Shown one piece after another: positions 54,651 through 64,000 of a DNA stretch of 64,000 nucleotides; the first letter of the stretch is position 1; every line of letters begins with the position of its first letter. The notes beneath the pieces are model-generated. The model was not told the origin of the DNA and made no database searches. It saw only the letters and a program-made list of their open reading frames with translations. This DNA is from Euglena gracilis. Its lineage: Eukaryota; Euglenida; Euglenophyceae; Euglenales. The stretch is from contig CP154955.1 of assembly GCA_039621445.1 (NCBI GenBank), positions 9,350,241 through 9,414,240 of the forward strand, written 5' to 3'. Position numbers and translations under genes: made by a program.

Positions 54651-55346
54651 TGGCACGCCCCTTTTTAAATGGTAAAAGTCCTTGGCAATGAAAATAGTGC
54701 TCAAATAACCTGGCAGAGGGGGAAAGGAAATGTATTTATATGGTCGCTCTGAGCAGCGCAGACATCGAGTTTGTGAGAAGGAGTTCTGGTACATACACCC
54801 AACCGGGCCGGCAAGGAACAACCTGGTTGGTGGTTGGAGAAGGCCGACTGGGGGGGGGGGGGGCGTTGACACAAAATAACCCCTGGCGGATGAAACACTA
54901 TCAGACTCCATTTTTGGCGTTGTATCTGTGCCAAACACCAAACAGTCGCCTCACTATGACCCACTCTGGAAGGATGATGAGATGTTAACCTTGTTCAAGC
55001 TGAATTAACGCCCCACCCACCCAATGGAAAAGGTGCTGTCGGGAATTACTCGTAAGATTTTGTTCTTTGGCTGTACGCCTTCCATCTCGCATTAAACTCG
55101 CATTTTCACAAAATTGAAAAAATAGCACCATTATCTTCTGATCGCAAATCTTCTGACCACCCAAAAAATAAAAGCTGCTGGGTCAACCTTTGCGTTCTCC
55201 TGCTGAAAGCCTCAATAAGGTCCTATTTGGGGGTATATTTTTTGGATTGTTGCTGACAAATTTGGCTGAAAAATGTTCCAAAAAAGCATGGTTTTTGGCA
55301 ATGAGCAAAAAGATGTCTCAAAAAATGCCAATTTCTCACATGCAAA
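54651..55346. other. No gene seen
   Basis: Contains a 13-base G run at about 54,850 and partial similarity to 48,950-49,140. Otherwise unassigned. Confidence 0.4.
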
Positions 55347-55530
<184 letters not shown>

Positions 55531-55917
55531 TTTGGGTAAAACCAAAAATTTCAAAAAAAATCATCATCCATCTTTTAATACGTTTTTCAGAGTTCTCGGG
55601 GGTGTGTTTTTTTGGATTTTCCCCAAAATTCGGGGGGGGGGGTGTAATTTTTATGGGTCTAGTTTTTTTTGTATTTTTGCTGAAAATCAGCAGGGGGTCT
55701 TCTGTCTCCTCAGACATGCACATTCGTCTGTCTGTTGGTTTGCGCCGAAAAATCCATAACAGCAGATTTGATGCAATGACCAATCTATCTTCTCCTGTGG
55801 GGGGGGGAGCAAAATGGCTACGCTTTGGGTGAAGAAATGCCCTGATCAAATGGATTCAACAACGAAATCAGAAGCACTCTCCACCTCCGACCATCGGCCA
55901 TTGTTTGCAGTTGGAGG

Positions 55918-56187
55918 TCAAGCAGAGGAGGTGGGTAAAATCAAATGGCCTGACTTGTTCCAGAAGGGAGTGATGAAAATGCATTCAAGACAAAACCGGG
56001 GCTCTCCAGATTTGGGTGGACTGACTGCACTTCCAGTGGAAGGGGCGGTCCGTTGCGCGAGGATTGCGGGGTTGACGTTGCGGGTTGACGATGACGCTGT
56101 GATTATGACTGTTTCTTCTGCTGCGCCTTCGTCTGCAGGAGGCACTCTGAAGGACAGGCACCCTCCGTCAGGATGACTTTGATCCAT
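55918..56187 (-). other. Open frame of uncertain status
   Basis: An 89-codon minus-strand frame (PADEGAAEETVIITASSSTR...) lies downstream of the membrane-protein exon candidates. It could be a cytoplasmic tail exon or chance. No domain recognised. Confidence 0.2.
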
Positions 56188-56507
56188 CGGTCAGCCGAAA
56201 ACAGGCCACAGCAGAGATCTTTCAAAACCAACACGAGACACCACACAGAATTTCAAAGTTTTGTTGGAGAAAAAAGCATCAAATTGGTCCTCAATTTTAC
56301 ACCGTTGTGTCCATGTATTGTGATTCTAATTTGTCAATGTGCAAAAGAAAAAAAGGCGAACAATTTTTATGGTATGAGAGTGATGGCGTTAAATGGAGCC
56401 CCAACAACCCACAGCACCTCACAGCGCCCCACAGCGCCCCACAGCGCCCCACTGACGTACCCAATTTGTGGAGCCCCTGAGGAGTCGCTGCAGCGGGACC
56501 TGGAACT

Positions 56508-56750
56508 TCATGTTCGGGCATTCTGAAAAATTGGTTGCCATTCCAGCCTCGAAATGCACATACACCGCAGCATCGGGCTCATTTTCGTCGTGGCATTTCT
56601 CCACCGCAATGAAAACTCATCACCGTCTCCAACTGCCGGCCTGGGAAACAGTTTGTTGTCGATGCAAAACATGAACGTGGTGATGGCGCCAAAGAGGTCC
56701 AGGGAGAACTCCAGGTAATGGGCAATCTGCTCCCCCTCCTCCGTGCGCAT
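56508..56750 (-). CDS. Candidate terminal exon of a multi-pass membrane protein (copy 2)
   Basis: Minus strand, 80 codons: EGEQIAHYLEFSLDLFGAI then TTFMFCIDNKLF, a hydrophobic segment followed by a polar tail. The pattern of a His, then Glu, then an aromatic-rich helix ending in a Thr-Phe pair resembles the sixth transmembrane segment of Frag1/DRAM/TMEM150 proteins. It parallels the exon candidate at 57,400-57,520, so there may be two genes or alternative last exons. A MITE starts 12 bp upstream (56,762). The family is inferred from pattern memory only. Confidence 0.35.
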   Translation of the reverse strand: MRTEEGEQIAHYLEFSLDLFGAITTFMFCIDNKLFPRPAVGDGDEFSLRWRNATTKMSPMLRCMCISRLEWQPIFQNART

Positions 56751-56761
56751 GAGGTTTCAGG

Positions 56762-57135
56762 CATACATCTCTTTAAGGATCCTTGGGGGGGGGGGTGCTG
56801 GGGTGGAGATTTGGGCTGGCTGGCAAGTACCTTTGGGGTTGTGTTGTAAGCTGGGCCAGAATGGGACAAACTGCTCAAAAATGACTGACAACGCACAGGT
56901 TTAGAAAAGCATACCTGGCAACCCCCCAAAACACCCCGAAAAGTCCCAAACCCACCCTTTTTGACTAATTGAGAGAACTTTTATCTGGATTTTTTTTCAG
57001 TGCTTCGCACGGAAAGTTTTTGAGGATCTGGAAGAAAAAAAAAGGCCGGACCGCCGGCCAGGGCCAAAAGTGGGGCTGGCTCCGCGGTCTTCCCGTGGTG
57101 GGGGGGGGGTCTGCAAAACGTTAAAGAGACAAACG
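56762..57135. mobile_element. MITE related to family M2, diverged
   Basis: The left end is CATACATCTCTTTAAGGA and the right end is the complement of CGTTTGTCTCTTTAACG, so the inverted repeats are imperfect. The inside has G runs like 47,267-47,736. A target duplication is only suggestive (GGTTTCAG against GATTCCAG). It separates the exon candidate at 56,508-56,750 from upstream sequence. Confidence 0.6.
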
Positions 57136-57399
57136 ATTCCAGACAAGGAGTTGTGCTATCCCAACGGCGAAGGATGGATTAAGGGATTCCTGAAATGCCA
57201 ATGCATTTCCAAGCTCATACATTTTTCACAACTGATGGGCCAGAAATCACTCAAATGATGCCTTCTCATAAATTTACTCGGGAAAATACCAACCAAAAAC
57301 CGAGGAGAGGGGATTATTTTCGACTTGATATCCACGAAATCCCTGGCATGAAGAAGATCACAAAAAATTTGATGTGCTCCGTCATGACTTGACCCTTCT

Positions 57400-57518
57400 C
57401 CTTCAGGAGTGAAAGAAATAGAACAAGGTCGACGAAGACGAGGAACATCGTGTTGGAGTATTCCACGTTGTGGGCGACATACTCAAACCGTTCGATGTCA
57501 ATGGTCATCAGCATACTG
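57400..57518 (-). CDS. Candidate exon, membrane protein (TM6-like, copy 1)
   Basis: After a plausible acceptor (ATATCAG) on the minus strand the frame reads MLMTIDIERFEYVAHNVEYS then NTMFLVFVDLVLFLSLLKEK, followed by a GT. It has one hydrophobic helix, and the same His/Glu-then-helix arrangement as 56,508-56,750. Confidence 0.35.
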
Positions 57519-57956
57519 ATATTTGCACCCACTGGCACACAAAAACAGCTTTTTTCAAAAAAAAATCAATCATATCATAAAAATCAATCAATCATAAGCG
57601 ATGAAACCTAAATACACAAAAATATCCAGATTGTTTAATCTTCGCAACCAGGTACTCTATTACTCAACTGGCAAAGAAATGTAAATTGAGGGCGCGTTTT
57701 CAGACACTTGTAAACTCATACACAAGCACTTGCACACACAAGCGACATCGTACGAAAGAGACCTCGCGCTTAGCACCAGAAAAGGCAACGTGCTGCCGAA
57801 TGAGTTGCTTCAATGGCTGGTTGATTAAGGCAGCATGGTTCAACAAGAGAGAGATTGCAGAGAGAGTGTATAGTTGTTGACAAACGTAGATAGGAAAAAA
57901 GAACAGTTTCTTCCAGAGCAACCGTATGTGTGTTGAACGCACGCACTTGTCTGCTC

Positions 57957-58066
57957 ATGTCCTGGGTTGCAAAGCACAGGTTAAGATGGCCGGCACTGCA
58001 GACAAGACGACGTTGGTGATGACGAGGAACTTGAGGAGAAGCGGGTACTCGTAGATGGAGGAGAAG
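57957..58066 (-). CDS. Candidate exon, membrane protein (TM5-like)
   Basis: After CCCCAG on the minus strand the frame reads SSIYEYPLLLKFLVITNVV then LSAVPAILTCALQP, one strong transmembrane helix. It lies upstream of the TM6-like exon candidate in the same orientation, as expected in the Frag1/DRAM/TMEM150 layout. The exon ends are not certain. Confidence 0.35.
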
Positions 58067-58314
58067 CTGGGGTTTCGAGAGGGATAAAAAAATTCCGGAA
58101 GAGAACCAAACGGTAGGGTTATCCAAATATTTTGCTCAAAATCCATAAAATTGCCTCCTGACAGTTGTCAACAGGCAATGATGCACTTAAGGATTGTCCT
58201 TTTTCGGTCGGTGTGTTCCCAAACATGCATGCTGGGTGTTTGCACCCTGCACTTAGGCGGCGTAACCAGCTCCTCCCTGCTTCCATCTCCATGGGCACGA
58301 CATCACAGATTACC

Positions 58315-58550
58315 AGCCCCCCCCCTAATTGACCGTGGGACCTCTCCACGGGACCTCCCTTTTGGTCAATTAGGGGGGGGGGGTGCCGTCAATTAGGGGG
58401 GGGTACCGTCAATTGGGGGGGGGTACCGTCAATTAGGGGTGCTTCAGCACGGAATCCCCCCCGGGCAGTCAATTAGGGGGGGGGGTTGAAATTTTTTACC
58501 TGGGGCGTTTGGTCAATTAGGGGGGGGGGGGTTCAATTAGGGGGGGTACA
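58315..58550. repeat. Minisatellite of GTCAATTAGGGGGG units
   Basis: About seven direct units of GTCAATTA followed by 4-11 G and a short spacer (GTACC or similar), plus one inverted unit at the left end. The G runs could form G-quadruplexes. No gene. Confidence 0.9.
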
Positions 58551-58559
58551 TCATTGTTA

Positions 58560-60051
58560 CTGATCACACATCATTGATTACATTATTTGGGTTTGTTCTC
58601 GCTTTCAAAAAAAATTCGGCGTAGCATTCGGGATGTTAGTGACCATTTCTTGCCCCTCAAACATCAAAATAAACTGCCATTATCAATAGAAATGGAGTTT
58701 AAAAGGTCCCCCAGTTGGAAAATGGCACAGCACATTGGCTAGGGATGGACGTGTCAGCTGACTTGAAAATTGAGGGAGCCATATGATGCAATACAGTAAC
58801 ACGCCTTATTTGAACTTCTGTGACATATTGCACGAAACCTCGACTTTGTGGACGCTGCTCTCCTCCTGTTTCCACTCTTTCGTCTCGTTAGTCCCTGTTC
58901 TTAAGACTTCAAAATTAAAACAAATTTTGATCCACTTGCGCAATTGCACAAACCGGTTTCAAAATGGTCGGTGTGCGCAAATGCGCAAATCGCCCATGGC
59001 GCAATTGCGCACACCGACTGGAAAAGAATGCTGGCTGGACCCCCTCCGGTAGGCTTGTATAGAAATCTCGGAGGAGGGGGGGGGACCCTCCAACCTCCAG
59101 TTTTCGGTCGCCGAACTTCACACCATTGAGTGCAAATTTCGGCCCTTTTGGGGGGTCAAAAAATCAATTCTTTCTAAAATTTCTCAAAAATGGTGGGGAA
59201 TCAGAGACCTTGAAATTGGAATTGAAGCCCTCAAAAATACCCCCTCTAACAGTATTTTGATTTCCCTGCAACTCCCCGCCTGGCCCGAGTTTCGACCATT
59301 TTTGACCAATTTTGGCCACTTTGCCAAAATTTCATATTGCCTCAAGATACACTCGCGGTGCTAAGCAACAAAAGATTCTTTTTTGCCCCCACAGAGGGGG
59401 GGGGTGGGGGGACCGGACCCCCCTTCCGAAACTAGGGGGATGGGGGTGGGGGGACTCCCCCTACCACCTTTCCCCCACCACCTACCTCATGCCTGCGGAG
59501 CTTCCCATACAACCCTGCCCTCCGGCCAGTCGGCGGTTGGACCTGGAGCCCCCCCCCAAAAGTCAAAACGTCCAATTGGCATTTTTCAGCCAAAATTTGG
59601 AGTTGAAAAACCAAACCAGTCCAAAAATGCCCTTTTTGGCCAATTTGACCCCCTTTTCAAAAAATTTCCGCAATTCGTGCCGAAAATTTTTCAAAATTAA
59701 TTTCAACAGACCCTACTTAACGTACGTATGTTCATGTGCTCAATGTTCATGTGAAATTCCACTACTTTTGCAGTCAACTTCAAAAACTTCCACAACGTGC
59801 CGCAGGGCTTCAGAAAGCGAGCAAAAGGGTGAGCCTGTCACCACGCCACCACACACCACCTGGCGCTGGCAGTCGGAATTGGAAGTTCTGGCTTCGGAGA
59901 GGTCAGTCCTGTTTTCACAACTCGGCGACATTTTTTGGAGGGCCAAAAGCACCAAATTTGCACCATTCCCCCCTGGCGTCACCACTGGAACATTGTGAAA
60001 ATCAACAATCGGAGGGCCGGCGTGTCGCAAGCAGTTCGAAAAAACCTGGAC
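58560..60051. other. No gene seen; one inverted repeat and G/C-rich blocks
   Basis: It contains a 21-bp inverted repeat at 58,966-58,986 / 58,999-59,019 (GGTCGGTGTGCGCAA... with one mismatch) and G/C-rich blocks at about 59,075 and 59,395-59,470. Several A/T-rich stretches. No coding pattern. Confidence 0.5.
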
Positions 60052-60497
60052 CAGGGTTCGATATAAGGACAGGTGGGGGGGGGGGGTGGTCCGGACCCCC
60101 CCCTGCGGGCCAGGAGGGGGGGGGGGTGGGGTGGGGAGTAGGACACCCCCGCCCACCTAAACAGGTGCGCGGTCAGGGTGGCCGAATTTTCGGCCCGGCG
60201 CGAAGCGCCGGGCCGAAAATTTTTGACCCCCCAAAACGACCAAAAGTGCCATTTTGGGCACTTTTTGGGCAAAAATGTGCCAAAAATGCAAAAAATTTTC
60301 GGCGCGAAGCGCCGGAGGAAAAAATTGACCCTTTTTGGGGGGGGTCAATTTTTGCCCCCGAGGGTCGGTCCGGACCCCCCTTGCAGGTGGGGGGGGGGGG
60401 GGGTCCGGACCCCCCCCTGCGGGCCAGGAGGGGGGGGGGTGGGGGGGGACACCCCCCCCCACCTAAACCATGTACGCCCTCCTTATATCGAACCCTG
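60052..60497. mobile_element. hAT-type MITE, family M1, second copy
   Basis: Terminal inverted repeats CAGGGTTCGATATAAGG are flanked by a perfect 8-bp duplication ACCTGGAC (60,044-60,051 and 60,498-60,505). The inside matches 46,340-46,721, including GGCGCGAAGCGCC and the AAAAGTGCC hairpin. Confidence 0.9.
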
Positions 60498-60619
60498 ACC
60501 TGGACCCTAGCCATCCAAATTAATAAGTTTGGTCGGTGTGTGCGAAAACCCACGACGACCCAAAAAACCCGTATTTGCAAGTTATGCCGCCCACCACGTG
60601 CTACTTCCCATTTCGAAAT

Positions 60620-60860
60620 GTGTTAACGTCCTCAGAGCACAGCTTCTGGTGGTTCGCAGAGGTTTCGGGCTGCACATCAAAGCGAGAAGGTTCACCACGC
60701 TGAACACAACTAATCCAGGCCATTCTTCCCAGCGGCACGCACATGTGGTCAGGAAAACTGCAAAGTGAACGCTGGCAGATGTTTCGGAATGCACCAGCGG
60801 CACAGACAACAACAGCCTGGCCCAGGCCCCAGAACTCCAGCATGTGGCCCCGGGGTGCAG
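60620..60860 (-). CDS. Candidate exon(s), membrane protein (TM3-TM4 region)
   Basis: On the minus strand one frame reads LVHSETSASVHFAVFLTTCA then PGLVVFSVVNLLALMCSP, hydrophobic with a leading His. An overlapping frame reads FWGLGQAVVVCAAGAF. Either could be coding; both resemble helices 3-4 of Frag1/DRAM/TMEM150 proteins. The splice sites cannot be fixed by eye. Confidence 0.25.
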
Positions 60861-61199
60861 TCCGCAACCCCAGAAAAGCGCTACAAGAAGAAGAAAATTG
60901 AGGAACAACCTGTTCAGGGTGGAAACTTCGAGGTGTTCTGTGTTTGATTTTCCCCTTGAACCAGAAAGCTTATTGAGTCAAATGGACATGGGGTGAAGTG
61001 AAATTGGCTGGTTCCATGACGACCACAACCTACACTGCCATAATGAGCATGAACTATCCTGGTTCCCACGACCAAACCACTTAATGAAAGGGGGAAAACA
61101 CAAATAAACCAAAGCTGCTTCCGTCCAAAAGACAAATACTGGACCAAGCAAAATACAAAAAAAAGCTTTTAGATCGACGTCAAGTTTTTCTGAGGAAAA

Positions 61200-61450
61200 T
61201 CAAGATATATTTTGAATGGCTTTGGTGAGGGTGGGGACGTGACAATCTTCTGACAAATCGTCATTAATATGGAAGGACGATGGAGTGCATCCCGATTGAA
61301 AAGTAAATTTATAGGTCTCGCGCCATTCTCCGTCGGAGGCATTAATCACCAGGCAGGTGACGATAATTGCGAAATACCCCAAACTGAAGAAAGCCAAAAA
61401 TACATTGACCCAGGAAAGGGTACTCAAATGATGCAGTTGGGTGCACTGTC
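61200..61450 (-). CDS. Candidate exon, membrane protein (TM1 and first loop)
   Basis: On the minus strand: LSWVNVFLAFFSLGYFAIIV then TCLVINASDGEW, one transmembrane helix. A Cys-containing loop follows, ending HVPTLTKAIQNIS and a stop or a splice site. A first helix followed by a loop of this kind is what the Frag1/DRAM/TMEM150 group shows. The upstream boundary is unknown. Confidence 0.35.
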
Positions 61451-61559
61451 CCTTTCCATGGGCATAACGATAGAAAGCACAGTGATCCGTACAGCAGCAG
61501 GACACAAACAAAACGTTGTGCACCGAAATACTGTCCATTCTTGCCCCTTTTGCACACTC

Positions 61560-62326
61560 ACTTCAGGATTTGTGTCAAAGAATCATCATGCAGCTGTGCC
61601 AGCTTTGAAAAATGTACGCCAAAAGGTTTGATAAACCATAAGCACAGTAATGAGAACACAAAAAGTAGGGATTTTCCCCCAAGCAATTTGGGGGGAAGGA
61701 CAACAGCAAACCAGCGACAAGGGGGCATTGATGGGGTCGAAATGGAAAGTTGCCTTTGACAGAAAAAAAAAATGCGAGATTGAAAAATCCCAACTATGCA
61801 GGAAATTTGTTGCATCTGCAACTTGCAACAAAAAAGCCATCGATTCCTTTGCGATTGATTCAGAAAATAGAAGGGGGAGAAAATAGGAATCACTGTCGTC
61901 CAGCATCAAATTACAAAATGCATACATTTTCCAGTTGCTGACCGTTTTTCCTTCACCCTGCCACCTTGCAGAAATTAACCATTTTCGCTTTTGACATATC
62001 CCCCCCTTTCACCACCACCTGGAAATTAGTTGGAAGATTCTCGGGGGTTTGGAAGTTGCTGGATGGCTTTAAAAGTCCCGATTAGTCTTTTTCACAGTCG
62101 AAACGACCTGCCTTTCTCAAGTGCAATAATGGTCAATAATTAGATTAGGAATCAGCATCAGAAATATGACAGTCAAAGCACCAATATAATTCCTAGGCTG
62201 AGGTTTTTCAAAAGAATAAATTGTGGAAACAGATGCGCTTGCACAAAGTCTTGGGAATTGCAGCTTGAAACGATTCCCTCTGTTGCCTTCATTTCGATGA
62301 ACGCATCACTCTTGCTGACTTCTGTG
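61560..62326. other. No gene supported
   Basis: Contains minus-strand frames with hydrophobic stretches (61,558-61,927) that conflict with each other, so I treat it as intron or intergenic. Confidence 0.4.
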
Positions 62327-62610
62327 CATGCTTGTGCTTACCGACCGGGGGGGAGGGGGGGTGGGTGCTATAGGGTGCCTGCCCCTAGCAGGCACACCCC
62401 CCCCCGGGGGGCATAGAGGTCCGGGCCGGACCCAGAAAATTTTCATTTGAAAATGGTCTTTTCCGGGGTTGGAGGGGGGTGCCTGCTAGGGGCAGGCACC
62501 CCCCAAAACCCTACCCCCCCCGGGGGGGGGGGGGTCGGATCGGGTGCTATGGGGGGCCTGCCCCTAGCACCCCCCCCCGTGGGGTAGGCACCCGACTAAG
62601 CACAAGCCTG
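62327..62610. mobile_element. hAT-type MITE, family M3
   Basis: The ends are CATGCTTGTGCTTA and the complement of CAGGCTTGTGCTTA, with a perfect 8-bp duplication CTTCTGTG (62,319-62,326 and 62,611-62,618). The 284-bp inside is made of nested palindromes built on GTGCCTGCCCCTAGCAGGCAC-like words and G/C runs. Confidence 0.9.
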
Positions 62611-63230
62611 CTTCTGTGACGTCAATGAGGGATGTTCCCCCTGCAAATGTACGATGGTTCAAACCACTTTTCCATTCTCCAAAGATACGGACCAATTTTT
62701 CTGTCTAAACCATTCTCTTTTCTTTTCTTGTTCTCGCGACACAAATATACTGCGACTTATATTTTGTGATACGATCAATCCAAAGAGACAGGCTTTCCAA
62801 TGGGACAGGGCAGATGGGGTGGATTGGTGACAATCTCCCGAGGGTGACACCCTCCAGGGGGTGGGTGGATTGCTCACCTTGGCCGTGGGGGGGGGGAGCA
62901 AATGCTGGGAGGGGGATAAACTCCAGAGACAGGGACTCAGGGACTTCATGGTCAGGCTGAGAAAAACAGTGACTGTGGCAGGAACATGTCAGAACAGATT
63001 TTCAACACAAATTCCGGGGAGGAAAGTCGCATGCTTGCCCCCAGGCGGGGAAGTTTGGAAACCCAAACAAGTGTGAAAAAAATCTGTCCTCGAAGTTTTC
63101 CCTTCAAACCCTCAGTGCAAGCGCTGTGGCCGCCATCCGAAATCAAAACGGGCTGTGAAGAGAGAGTTCAAAAAAATCCACGCACTTCATACAGATGCGA
63201 ATTACGTCTGAAAATTCACGATGTGTTTAC
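62611..63230. other. No gene seen
   Basis: Unassigned sequence. A G run is at about 62,887. No recognisable coding region. Confidence 0.4.
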
Positions 63231-63239
63231 ATTTAAAAA

Positions 63240-63360
63240 ATTACACCCCCAACCCGCTTGAGGTTGTTTGAATGGACAGCAGAGCCAATGGTAAGTCCCA
63301 CACAGGAGAGATTGGAAGCCAAGCCAAACAACAAACCTGGACGACAATTGCAGGGAACTG
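63240..63360 (-). CDS. Candidate exon, membrane protein (TM3-like), second gene copy
   Basis: On the minus strand: GLLFGLASNLSCVGLTIGSA then VHSNNLKRVGG. The LSCVGLTIGSA segment followed by a short polar loop resembles helix 3 of TMEM150/Frag1-type proteins. It lies upstream of the TM1-like exon candidate at 61,200, so it would belong to a different copy of the gene. Confidence 0.25.
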
Positions 63361-63449
63361 GGCTGGATGGGACTTGGTGGGATTGCAATGACCTGAAGAA
63401 ACACAGAAACACCGGGGGGGGGGGCCAAAAAAGGTCAAGCACACCAAGA

Positions 63450-64000
63450 ACCATCATCGTTTTGCTCCACCAAGCTCGTATCGGGCAGAGGGTGATCTGG
63501 GGACATGAGATATATGCCCTGGGATAGTGCCACACATCAAACACACATGTTTGAGGCACAAAAGCTACGGCAGCTGGACCAGAATGAAACGTCGCTCAAG
63601 GGAGGGTCAGAGGAACTGTTTCCTTCCTTAACTCAGGCTGCCGAATGTTTGCCCCAAAAATGGATGCAACCCATTGCAAAAAGACGTTTTGCGGCGAATT
63701 CCCGACGTTCCGTTTGGGCTGAGATTTGGATTGGGGATGCGGGCTTTTCGTTTCCTGTGACAAATTTCTAACTTAGGTAGCAGGGTCCAAATACGGGAGG
63801 CTTTTTTTGGGGGTCAAGCCAATTTCTCACTGGGTGTTGCACATTTCTTGGGGAAGAGGGATATCTCGTTTGGGTGAAGATCCGTGATTATCAGGGACCA
63901 CCTCGCCTGGAAACTGTCATCTGACAGCCAGCACTGCATATCCTGACAACTTTCTATGATGACAGGTCGTTGCAAATGCAATTCAACAAAAACAACAAAT
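63450..64000. other. No gene seen
   Basis: Only short open frames without recognisable features. Confidence 0.4.

Noticed and set aside
58315-58550. CRISPR-like array
   Set aside because: Units are short and G-rich with no unique spacers of constant length; the context is eukaryotic.
61558-61927. Hydrophobic minus-strand frames as further membrane exons
   Set aside because: Three mutually exclusive frames are all moderately hydrophobic because the region is T-rich; none shows a family pattern.

Overview
The window is eukaryotic nuclear DNA, probably from a gene-sparse, repeat-rich genome. It is built almost entirely of LTR retrotransposons, a DIRS-like retroelement, small non-autonomous LTR elements and hAT-type MITEs. 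The few host-like coding pieces look like exons split by introns. Nothing suggests a prokaryotic host: there are no operons, no RNA genes and no Shine-Dalgarno-led genes. Runs of 8-15 C or G are very common. I cannot name the species; a protist or alga would fit.

Layout. Positions 1-18,727 and 22,504-41,125 are the two arms of a giant, slightly diverged inverted repeat around a 3.8-kb asymmetric spacer. Each arm holds, from outside in: the 5' end of a Ty3/gypsy element ('element B'), a 1.34-kb TRIM-like element ('TRIM-1'), a dispersed repeat, and a very large chromodomain-bearing Ty3/gypsy element ('element A'). The right-arm copy of element A is complete from LTR to LTR (20,670-37,154, minus strand, 16.5 kb). 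The left copy (from 3,981, plus strand) loses its 3' end at 18,727. Element A carries gag (coiled coil, capsid, two zinc knuckles), protease, RT, RNase H, integrase and chromodomain, followed by an unfamiliar third ORF of about 1,840 codons. Both copies have broken pol frames.

The right arm's element B continues to a full 6.3-kb copy (39,892-46,155). It has an adenine-methyltransferase-like domain upstream of RT. From 46 to 55 kb there are MITEs with perfect 8-bp target duplications, a second TRIM-like element, and a DIRS-like element (49.4-53.4 kb) with RT, RNase H and a DAM-like methyltransferase. From 55 to 64 kb there are satellites, further MITEs and scattered minus-strand exon candidates for a multi-pass membrane protein resembling the Frag1/DRAM/TMEM150 group.

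The most unusual signal is in element A. Its coding sequence, and also its LTR, is paved with short, often perfect hairpins (stems 5-15 bp). Their loops are small and strand-biased (ATTA, ATTAC, ATTC, ATGAA, AATG, ATAC, ATCAC, TATTAC on the sense strand). They occur in every ORF and in more than one codon phase, so the constraint acts on the nucleic acid rather than the protein. One strong hairpin follows an in-frame UAG between gag and protease and looks like a readthrough signal.
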